A stretch of 21,830 bases of DNA from Prorocentrum cordatum (taxonomy: Eukaryota > Sar > Dinophyceae > Prorocentrales > Prorocentraceae). Both the position numbers and the translations under genes were made by a program. Within the stretch, counting starts at the first letter, position 1, and each line of letters begins with the position of its first letter. The DNA lies in assembly GCA_963575745.1 (NCBI GenBank), contig CAUYUJ010000391.1, positions 92,501 through 114,330 on the forward strand. The letters run 5' to 3'. The notes beneath the pieces are model-generated. The model was not told the DNA's origin. It searched no databases and saw only the letters and a list, made by a program, of their open reading frames with translations. Of this stretch, positions 1 through 7,330 are shown piece by piece.

Positions 1-374
1 CTCCAGCCTGCCCCGCAGATGCCTCCGAACTCAGGGTCGAGCATCGAGCCGTCGAGGTAGAGGCGACCGCCTAGCAGCCCGTCGACAGGCCTGTTCACCT
101 ACATGACTGCCATCGTGTCCAACCAGGCCGCCTTCTCCCAGCCGCTGAGCTTGCCGCGCGGGCCGATGACCTGGCCGAGAGCGCCCCAGAACAAGGGCGT
201 GGCGTGGGCGGCGCCGCGCCCAAGCCGCGTCATCTCAGCCCTGTCGGATGCCCTGCGAGCACCTGCCGCAGCCAGCAGTCCGAGCTCGTGGGGGCCCAAG
301 ATCAGCCTGTCCAAGGCGTGGCCGTCTTCGGCGTGCAAGAAGTGCCCAGCCGAAAGGCGCCGACCCCCCGCCAC
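1..374 (-). pseudogene. LINE RT-to-RNase H linker and start of RNase H (fragment)
   Basis: The frame starting near 374 continues the RT thumb reading (ALDRLILGPHELGLL, then ATPLFWGALGQVIGP) and meets TAG at 99-101. The same frame then resumes as VNRPVDGLLGGRLYLDGSML and reaches GGICGAGW at the window edge. LYLDGS followed about ten residues later by GAGW is the first beta hairpin of a type I RNase H domain, with the first catalytic Asp inside LDGS. The domain is known to remove RNA from the DNA/RNA hybrid during LINE replication. The remaining acidic residues lie outside the window. The internal stop and the frame change relative to the RT piece mark it as a pseudogene. Confidence 0.6.
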
Positions 375-1405
375 AGAGACATGGCGGCGGTTGGGCCAGC
401 GATGTGCAAGGGCCCCACCGAGGCCCCCGCCGAGCCCAGGGTTCCCAGCCGCCTGGCGCGGGAGAGGCCCCCCACAGCGCGGGCGCCTCCCTCATGGACC
501 CCCCTGCGTGCCGCGTAGGCGTCGGTGCCCAGATTGCGGGCCTGGGGCCCTCGCTTGACCTCGAAGCCGCGGGCTGCCCAGCTGGCGGCAAGGCCGTCCA
601 CCTCCTGTGCCGACGAGGCCAGGAACAAAGACTTGCCCCCATTGGTCGGGAAGTGGTGATCCCGCAGGCGACGCAGCACTTCCCCACTGGCCCCCACAAG
701 CTGGTCGACAGCCAGCCTCGCCGAGCCGACAGCTTGGAGCGAGAAGACGCCCGCAAAGCAGCGCAGGGTGGCCAGAGGCCGCTGAGCCCCAGCCGCGAGG
801 AGGCCTCCACGTAGGGGAAGCTTGGCAACATCCGTCGCGCACTCGCCGCCAGCCAGCACTGCGCCACTGGCCCCCGAGGGGGCCGACGCCATGCCTCCTG
901 CCAGCGCGATCCTCGGGGCCAGGAAGAAGGCGAGGGGGCCGCGCAGCAGCTTCAGGTTGAAGCCGAAGCGCTGGGCGGACGAATAGAGGACTTCGTGGCG
1001 CACGTGCCCGAAGAACTTGCGGATGCCTAAGAACAGGCAGGCCTCCTCGAAGGGCGGGGCGGCCATCGCGAAGTCCGCGAAGCAGTTGTGGACCCAGCCC
1101 GCTCTTTCGCAGTCACGGCCATCAGAAACTGGAGGGCCCGACTCAGGGGCGGGCTGCGGCCCGAGGCAAGCCTTGCCAATGCAGGCCTCCTGCGCCGTCA
1201 ACCTCGTCCGCTGGTCCCTTGGCACCTCGGCTTGGCTGCGCCCGTCGAGGGTCTCGGCCACCCGCTCGTCAGCGGCCTCGACAGGGAGCGCGGGGGGTGA
1301 GGGGCATCGGCCACCCGCCCGTCGGCGGCCCTCACCGCTCCCCTTTGGCCAGGTGCCGTACTCGCAGGTTTGCCCAAGCCCAGGGAAAGGCATTGGGCCC
1401 CCCAC
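302..1405 (-). pseudogene. LINE reverse transcriptase, palm and thumb, catalytically degraded
   Basis: This 367-residue frame has the order of a dinoflagellate LINE RT. A motif A region lies at residues 124-140 (LFLGIRKFFGHVRHEVL), a motif B-like stretch at 179-192 (ASGAVLAGGECATD), a linker at 225-260 ending PTNGGKSLFL, and a thumb start at 290-300 (RNLGTDAYAAR). The plus-strand element in this window reads ADLKQCYGHVPH at motif A, so the catalytic Asp is Gly here. The expected [Y/H]xDD box before SLQAVGSARLAVDQL is also absent (AGVFS). The first ~45 residues look like out-of-frame filler, and the last ~20 are out of frame with the continuing thumb, which is at 374-99. Identification rests on motif order, not on a search. 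Confidence 0.65.
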
Positions 1406-1450
1406 TCCTCAGGCGCCTGCTCACTCAAGCGCCAACTGACCCTCCTGTCA

Positions 1451-2854
1451 TCAGCCGAACCCGGGCCTGCCGAGTCGACGTCGCACCCGACTGCGGCCCA
1501 CACCAACAAGGCCAAAAGAAGCCGTCGCCAGCGGCTGGTCGCCAAGGAGGGCTGCGCCAGCGTTGGCCAGGTCCTTCGCCAGCGGCTGGGCTGAGGGCCA
1601 CGCACCGCGCGCCTCTCCTCGCCGTGCAGCTTGGCCGCGCTCGGCAGCGCCCTGCAGAGGGGGGGCTGACGAGGCCCGCACCCGCTCCTCCTCGTCCCCG
1701 TCGAGGTCCTCGTCGGAGACGTCGAGGGGGGTGTCGGCCCAGGAAGAGCGCCCCCTCGCCACGGGGGGTGCATGCCTGCGGACCGCCGCGATCTGCTCGG
1801 CGACCTCCGCGAAGGCGGCCTCCCCGTTGCCCGCGGCGAACCCCTGGGGCAAGGCCTCGACCTGCTGGATGAGGCCGAAGACCATCCCGAGCAAGTCCGT
1901 GCCGACGAAGGCCGCGCCGACCTCCCTGGCTTGCCTGGCCTCTGCGGCCCTCTGCTCCTCACGGTGGGCCTCGAGAGCAGCTCGGCACTCCTCAACAGCC
2001 TCGGCGCATGCCGCCTCTCGCGCGATGGCTGCCTCACGCTCGCCGATGGCTGCCGCGTGGGCCTCCTCGGCCTTGAGCAGCGCCTGCTCTTTGGCCCGCC
2101 CCTGCCTGACCAGCTTCGCCAGGGCGTTGCCAGCGCCGTGGAGCGCCTTGGGCAGGGGGGCGTCGGCCTTCCTGCGCTCCGCCAGCGCCGCCTCTGCTGC
2201 CGAGAGCCTGCGACGCTCGCGGTCGAGGGCCGAGCGCAGCGACTGCAGGCACGCCTCGTCGATGGACTCGCCAGGGGCCGCGAGGAAGTCCTCGATGCGC
2301 TTGACCTCCTGGCGGTGCCGCTCGGCGGCCGAAGGCTGCACGCTGCTAGCCTCGCTGACGCCTGCCAGACTGGCGGCCCCCGCGCTAGCCGCACGGGCAG
2401 CAGTGCGCAGTGCGCTTGGCCTGGCGCCTCGCTTTCCTCCCACGGGGTTGGACGACGAAGCCCTCGGCGTCGGCGACGGGCTGCTCCTGGCCATCGGCTG
2501 CCGCGGGCGGCTGAGCTGCCTTGACCCACGGCGGGGCCACACGGCCGCAACTGCGGCACTTCCAGTACGAACACCAGTTCCATTCCCTGCACTGCCCGCT
2601 GGAGCAGACCCAGTAGTTCCAGCTGCCTCTGGCCTTGCCGCCCGCCACGACGCCGGCCCAGGAGCGGCCTCCAGCTGGCTGTCCGTGCGCCACCATGGCA
2701 AGGCAGGCTCTGTCGAATGGCCTCGCGGCCCAAAACTGCAGCCTCTCTGCTGAGGCCCGAGGTCCGAAGAACACGCACCCGAGGTCTGGCCCAAAGCGCG
2801 GAGCCCCTCGCGCTCAGAGCGCCGCGGACGACTCGCGGTCGTCGGGTGCTCCAT
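1451..2854 (-). pseudogene. LINE N-terminal protein: coiled-coil region, ATG just after the spliced leader
   Basis: The ATG at 2854-2852 lies three nucleotides after the relict spliced leader, so it is the first possible start in a trans-spliced transcript. The frame is open for 467 residues. Residues ~175-310 are strongly coiled-coil-like and Ala/Glu/Arg-rich (for example RIEDFLAAPGESIDEACLQS, then KEQALLKAEEAHAAAIGE). An acidic patch (DVSDEDLDGDEEE) follows. Between 2774 and 2385 the sensible reading is in another frame, which holds the zinc finger, so two frameshifts that cancel out are implied. In the family this part precedes the endonuclease and probably binds RNA or makes protein contacts; that role is inferred. 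Confidence 0.55.
2385..2774 (-). pseudogene. LINE N-terminal RanBP2-type zinc finger (frame-shifted segment)
   Basis: Residues 55-76 of this frame (minus 2612-2547) read WVCSSGQC, then REWNWCSYWK, then CRSCG. This fits the RanBP2 zinc finger pattern W-x-C-x(4)-C-x(3)-N-x(6)-C-x(2)-C exactly. RanBP2-type fingers in other proteins bind single-stranded RNA or ubiquitin; an RNA-binding role in forming the LINE RNP is an inference. The segment is out of frame with both the SL-proximal ATG and the coiled coil downstream, so the copy is broken. The plus-strand LINE carries a related finger in the same place. Confidence 0.6.
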
Positions 2855-2857
2855 GGC

Positions 2858-2872
2858 CTTGAGCCAAAATGG
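2858..2872 (-). other. Relict spliced leader (15 nt) directly after the DinoSL
   Basis: The minus strand 2872-2858 reads CCATTTTGGCTCAAG, exactly the DinoSL minus its first seven bases. This is the expected product when a genomic SL is transcribed and its internal TAG serves as acceptor for a new SL. It points to at least two rounds of trans-splicing and retroposition. Confidence 0.88.
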
Positions 2873-2894
2873 CTTGAGCCAGAATGGCTACGGA
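2873..2894 (-). other. Dinoflagellate spliced leader (DinoSL), one mismatch
   Basis: Read on the minus strand from 2894, this is the 22-nt DinoSL beginning TCCGTAGCC and ending GGCTCAAG, with one T-to-C change (CCATTCTGG instead of CCATTTTGG). DinoSL is added to mRNA by trans-splicing, so its presence in the genome at the end of a LINE shows that an mRNA was copied back into DNA. It begins five bases from a TG microsatellite (2899 on). Confidence 0.9.
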
Positions 2895-2898
2895 AGGT

Positions 2899-3160
2899 GT
2901 CTGTGTGTGTGTGTGTGTGTCTGTGTCTGTGTCTGTGTCTGTGTCTGTGCCTGTGTGTGTGCGGGTGTGTGTGTGTGTGCGGGTGTGTGTGTGTGTGTGT
3001 GCGTGTGTGTGTGTGTGTGAATGTGTGTGTGTGAATGTGAATGTGAATGTGAATGTGAATGTGAATGTGAATGTGAATGTGAATGTGAATGTGAATGTGA
3101 ATGTGAATGTGAATGTGAATGTGAATGTGAATGTGAATGTGAATGTGATTGTGTGTGTGT
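2899..3160 (+). repeat. TG/TCTGTG microsatellite with 19 perfect GTGAAT hexamers
   Basis: From 2899 the sequence is (TG)n with CTGTGT variants. From 3031 to 3144 there are 19 uninterrupted GTGAAT units, then TG and GGT runs to about 3160. The open frames through it encode only VN, EC or TF/TH dipeptide runs and are not genes. Confidence 0.97.
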
Positions 3161-3766
3161 GGTGGTGGTGGGGGGGTCCAGGCCCCAACCTACGTACGAT
3201 CGGTCCAGTTACCCATGGGGGTGGGGGAGGGTTTGGGCCCAGGTAAAGGCCCCTACACGCCAGAGAAGAACAACAGCAATGTCTCTGATGGGTACACTCA
3301 GCAGACGGGGGCTCTGGTCAATGCGCGAACGTGGCGCTCTACCCGCCACTTCCTGCACCATGCCGTGCGAAAGCGGCATTTCCAGCCGTTTGCCTGCAAC
3401 TGCATGCGCGCAGCAGGAGGGCCCGTCACTCGGTGTCTGTCTCGGTGGCGGTGGAACTAAAACCATCCCCACCCCCAAACTTCGGCCCCGCTGGCTGACT
3501 GATCCCCCCGAGGTGGGGGTGGTTGCGGTCTCCCTCGGGGTTTCGCAGCACCTTTCCCCACCAAGGGTGGGCGACGCTATAAGAACTGACCTACCCTGTC
3601 CCAGTAGGGGTTGGGATACTTCTGACGATGATGGTGGACTGAGGGGGTTGCAACAGACAGGGGGCGACCGAGAGTTCAGGTTAAATCTGCCTCAAATGGC
3701 GCTGAAGGGCGCTGTGAAACTCCAACACGGCCCCTGACAAGTGCTGGAGATAGAGGCACACAAAAC
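3161..3766. other. Intergenic stretch, no gene recognised
   Basis: Mixed-composition DNA with several G- and C-runs. No open frame has a recognisable domain or convincing length on either strand. Confidence 0.6.
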
Positions 3767-3933
3767 GGCATAAACATTAACTGTTCGCGGTCCGCGCGGA
3801 TTGCTTGGATCTGAGCTGGACCCCCTCTCTGGCGCGCGGAGCGCGCCAGGGGCGGCGCCCGAGGCGCCGCCAGGGGGGGCCCAGCGCAGATCCAAGAACT
3901 CGGCGCGGACCGCCAAAAGAGTATGTTTATGGC
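3767..3933. repeat. Foldback (MITE-like) inverted repeat with two GC hairpins at its centre
   Basis: The left arm from 3767 (GGCATAAACAT, then CGGTCCGCGC, then CTTGGATCTG) pairs with the right arm ending at 3933 (CAGATCCAAG, then GCGCGGACCG, then ATGTTTATGGC). Arms are about 60 bases with some mismatches. The loop holds two perfect hairpins: CTGGCGCGC-GGA-GCGCGCCAG at 3829-3849 and GGCGGCGCC-CGA-GGCGCCGCC at 3851-3871. The whole could fold into a stem with two side arms. No coding capacity. A MITE or foldback transposon is most likely; a structured RNA is possible. Confidence 0.7.
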
Positions 3934-4394
3934 ATCTGTTTCTTCGACCCTTGCCGCCCGCCCCATCCTCGCTCTGGGCCGACGGGGTCTCTGCGGCAGC
4001 CGAGCTGCGCGCGGTGGTGGCCGTGGCCGCCGCCACCTCGCGGAACAGCGACTCCTCCTGGCCGGCGAGCTCCGCGCCCTCCCCCGTGCGTCGAGGAGCG
4101 AGTCTCTCCGCGAGCGTTCCCCGCCCCCCCCCGCCCCCTCTTCGACACGAGTCCTCCATCGTCGCTCCTCTCGGGGGCGTCCGAGAGGGGAGCGCGTCCC
4201 AGAGGGGGGGCGCAAGGCATGGCCACTGGCACGCGCGCGGCCCTGCGGGATGGGCCGCGAGGGGCGCACTGAAGCAAGAAGAGGCGCACTGAAATTTGGG
4301 GACACGTTCCGGCTCTCGCCATTATATCCACCACCCCCTGGTCATCACTACCCTCTCGGCCGCCCCCGACAATCCTCTATCTTCGCTCCACCAG
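3934..4394. other. GC-rich intergenic stretch, no gene recognised
   Basis: Open in several frames because of high GC, but the translations are Arg/Pro/Ala-rich with no domain. It leads into the degenerate repeat at 4395. Confidence 0.5.
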
Positions 4395-4890
4395 ACATGG
4401 AGGACGGATCGTTTTCAAGATCGGGCTCTCGCTTTAGCACCCCACACATCCGCTTTACACGTGTCCGGCAGGTTTCGCTGATGGAAGATGGCCCGTTTTC
4501 AAACTGTGTGTCTCGCCTTGTCGCCACGCGCATTCCCAACATTTGTGTGCGCGGATGGAGGGAAAAGACCTTCCTCTTTAAAATTAGGTTCTCGCCTTAG
4601 CGCCGCACATATCAACCATGAATATTCCCCAACAACTCCACGGTTGGAGACAAGACCGCAGGAAGGCTGAATATGTGCAAGCATCATTCGCATGAAGGCG
4701 GTTCCTTCTTCAACATTTGGCCTCGATGCAGATTTCCTTAGACCTGATCCACATACTGGAGAATTGGGCAAACACTAGGTACGCAGATGGAGGGCTCTTT
4801 TCCAGTACGGGGCTTTGGCTGGTGACTTCCTTGAACTGTGCTTTGATGCAAAATCAAAGGCACTTCCTTTTCAACACGGGGCCTCCTCTA
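4395..4890 (+). repeat. Degenerate ~75-100 bp tandem repeat
   Basis: Related units start near 4398 (ATGGAGGACGG), 4481 (ATGGAAGATGG) and 4554 (ATGGAGGGAAAAG). Each is followed by TTTTCAA-like bases, then TCTCGCCTTAGCGCC-like bases and CACAT. Weaker copies follow near 4692 and 4790. Divergence is high. In one frame this gives two MEDG-F-S peptides, but no real gene is apparent. Confidence 0.55.
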
Positions 4891-5930
4891 CATCGCAGGC
4901 CGTGGGGGCGCTCATATTTGAAGCGGGAGCTTCACGTCGTCAGAGCGCATGCCTGCAAACAGCAGGGGCCTCGGGATGGGAGTCCGTATTGCATCATTGT
5001 TGGATGTACCCTGGATCTACTCTGGCAATCTTTATGCCCATCCTCTCCCTTCTCCCCCCCGTAGAATATCTCTGGAGGCCCCTGCAGGTCTCCCCAAGAG
5101 GCTTCTGGAGATCCCCGAGAGCGCACAATGCCTGGGTCACCTGACTCAGCACGCCTGCGCTCCGCAAGCCGCGGTTACCTCCGCGCCTCCCCGCCGCCCC
5201 CTGGCGAAGGGCAGCCGCTTTGGCCCAGACCGCGACGCGCGAAGCGCGGGCATCTTCGCGCCCTGGGGCGACTTGGAAAATGCACATTGACGAATGGCCC
5301 TCATACTCCCCCCTCTCTGCGAGGGTTGCCCTCCGAGCTGCTTGCTCCCTCGACGCCAGGGCGGCGGGGACCCCCCGGCTACGACGGCCCTGTCTTCGGC
5401 GGCGAGCCCGGGGGGGGGAGCGAGAAGGGGCGGGCCTTCTCAGAAGGCTCGGAAGTCCCCCGGCCTTCTGAGCAGTTTCCTTGGCCTCCCCCGAAGACGC
5501 AGAAGACTCCTCAGAAAGCGCGAGGGCTTCTGAAAATGTCCGACCGCCTTCCGAGAAGGCCTTCTCCTTCTCACTTCCCCTCCCCTCGCTCGCCGCCGAC
5601 CTCTCGGAGACGGAACCCCGCGGCACCCGCCTCGACGCTCGAACTTGCGAGCAGGTCGCCATGGGCGGAGAGCACGCGAAAAGTGGAAAAAGCTGCGCGA
5701 GAGCACGGCTTGAGCGCGCGTCGGTTTTTATTCCCCGAAACTGTTTTGTCCCCCCTCGAGTGGGGGGGCGGAGGAGGGAAGCGAGGAGGAGGAGGGGGCG
5801 AAGGGTGACGAGGAGGTTCGAGGAGGATCAGCCGTTTGTCGCCGCTCGATGGGGGGGCGGAACGAGGGAAACGAGGAGGGGAGAAGGGGGAACAGGAGGT
5901 TCGAGAAGGATCGAGGTTCGAGCTATTTTT
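4891..5930. other. Intergenic, with a short CTTCTGAGAAGG-like repeat patch
   Basis: A 222-residue minus frame (5662-4994) spans part of it but has no recognisable domain. Its Ser/Glu-rich N-terminal part reflects repeated AAGGC/CTTCTGA motifs around 5430-5570. I do not call it a gene. Confidence 0.45.
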
Positions 5931-6068
5931 CTTGAAGGAAGGATTGCAAAAAACCTTCGAAGGATTGATTGCAAAAAACCCTCGAGGTTTTTTTTGCAAT
6001 CCTTCGAGGGTGTTTTGCAATCCTTCGGGTTTTTTGCAATCCTTGGTTTTTTTGCAATCCTTCGCCAA
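5931..6068. repeat. Inverted minisatellite of GCAATCCTTCG / AAAAAACC units
   Basis: Two units in one orientation (AAGGATTGCAAAAAACC, near 5938 and 5961) are followed by about five in the other (GGTTTTTTGCAATCCTT, from 5986 to 6062). They are joined head to head at CCTCGAGG (5980-5988). The junction forms a near-perfect hairpin at 5968-6000, and the whole block can fold on itself. Confidence 0.8.
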
Positions 6069-6152
6069 AGTTGTGTGTTTCCTTTGCCCCCTGGAAGCCT
6101 GCAAAGGTCTGATAGGGGACGCCCTCCCTCCTTCCTCGGCCGGCCCTCCTGC

Positions 6153-6352
6153 AAGGAGGGGGGGAGGGGGAGGGAGGGAGGGGAGGGGAGGGAGGGAGGG
6201 AGGGAGGGAGGGAGGGAGTAGGGAGAGAGGAGAGAGGAGGAGGAGGAGGAGGAGGAGGAGAGAGGAGGAGGAGGAGGAGGAGGAGAGGAGGAGGGGGGGA
6301 GGAGGAGGAAAGAGGAGGAGGAGGAGGGAGGGAGGGAGGGAGGGAGGGAGGA
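6153..6352 (+). repeat. 200-nt purine tract, (GGGA)n and (GGA)n
   Basis: Every base on the plus strand from 6153 to 6352 is A or G except one T at 6219. Such homopurine/homopyrimidine tracts can form triplex DNA and stall polymerases. The minus-strand frames encode only Pro/Ser/Leu runs. Confidence 0.95.
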
Positions 6353-6840
6353 TTGGAGTGCACCAGACCTCATCCAACATCGCCTTTGAAACGTCGAGAA
6401 GACGGATCTGTTTCGCCGTCTTCGGCCCCGCAATCCTGGCGGTCCCTAGACAGAGGCCGAGAGCTGAAGGGGGCCCGTACAGGAACAAACACACGACATC
6501 GGACACACGGCATAGAAAAAGACCTTCCGCTGTGGTGGCGCGCCTGTGCCGACTCCGAAGGCTCAGTTCGAACATGTTGACGTCTCCCAAGTTTTGCGAT
6601 GACGCTGGCGGGACGTCGCCGTAGATTGAAGAAGCTGTCTGGCAAGTCTCTACGACTATCTCACGACTGCATCTGTCGACGACTACATTTCTTACCTGGA
6701 AGCCCTGTCTACAGTACGACCGTGCTTCCGCCTTAGGCGTTGCTTCATGGGGGCGGCGACAGATGCTCGGTGGTGGGGGGGGCACCCTTTTGTGCCCTTC
6801 AGGACTCAAAAGGTCCACCTGTCTTCTACCCCCCTCATTA
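6353..6840. other. Intergenic unique-looking DNA, nothing recognised
   Basis: Less GC-biased than its surroundings and without simple repeats. No frame shows a known domain. Confidence 0.5.
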
Positions 6841-6990
6841 CAGTAGGGGCCCGACCACAAGAAACCTTTCACACGAAACCCAACCCTGAGACACCAGGGC
6901 GTCCCTAGATTTTTGGTGTGGGAACGTCACGCTTTCCGTCGCGAAACCATCGAAACCCAAGAAACCCAGGGCAGAAGGCCCGAAAGGGTC
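6841..6990 (+). repeat. Duplicated ~145-bp unit, copy 1
   Basis: Shares with copy 2 an ordered set of blocks: CAGT-GGGGCC, CCACAAGAAACC, AACCCAACCCTGAGA, CCAGGGCGTCCC, GTGGGAACGTCACGC, and CCCA-GA-ACCCAGGGCA. Copy 2 starts about 344 bases downstream. Some bases are inserted or deleted between copies. Confidence 0.75.
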
Positions 6991-7184
6991 AAAATGGCCT
7001 CCAGGCGGCCAAGATGGCCTTCCAGATGCCCACGTGTTCCCCGAAGGCTGTCCAAACCGATTCGGGGAACACATGGTCCGATAGCTTGGCAGGTCTGGCC
7101 TGAACGTTCGGCCACATAGGCGCTTCCAAAAAGGCAGGGGGCGGCGGTGATTCCCCGTAGGCGTCTTCGATTACGTACGTCGTA

Positions 7185-7330
7185 CAGTGGGGGCCAGTCC
7201 ACAAGAAACCCAACCCTGAGATCCCAGGGCGTCCCTTGCTTGATCTTTGGCGTGGGAACGTCACGCGCTCCATGGCAACAACCAGGGAAGCCCAAGACAC
7301 CCAGGGCACCCTGGAGGCACGCAGGGTGTT
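7185..7330 (+). repeat. Duplicated ~145-bp unit, copy 2
   Basis: Direct copy of the 6841-6990 unit with the same block order (CAGTGGGGGCC, CCACAAGAAACCC, AACCCTGAGATCCCAGGG, GGCGTGGGAACGTCACGC). It lies just beyond the low-complexity 3' end of the coiled-coil frame, so it may belong to an intron or 3' flank. Confidence 0.75.

Larger units (their letters stand above)
1..2894 (-). mobile_element. Decayed LINE retrotransposon with spliced-leader 5' end (truncated by window edge)
   Basis: Reading the minus strand from 2894 downward gives, in order: a spliced leader and relict leader, a RanBP2-type zinc finger, a Glu/Ala/Arg coiled coil, an RT palm and thumb, and the start of an RNase H domain that runs off the window. 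The order matches the plus-strand LINE at 13518-19864, and the RT is of the same general type. Several frame changes and at least one in-frame stop show that the copy is dead. Only about 500 bases separate the end of the coiled coil (near 1700) from the RT fingers (near 1200), too little for an APE endonuclease of about 230 residues, so an internal deletion is inferred. Confidence 0.75.

Noticed and set aside
1563-2753. 396-residue plus-strand frame over the left LINE
   Set aside because: Antisense to the coiled-coil coding sequence of the minus-strand LINE; Ser/Ala/Arg composition typical of a shadow frame.
2814-3246. VN, EC and TF/TH repeat proteins
   Set aside because: Pure translation of the TG and GTGAAT microsatellite.
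5571-6872. 433-residue minus-strand frame
   Set aside because: Central part is poly Pro/Ser/Leu from the purine tract and the rest is repeat; no recognisable domain.
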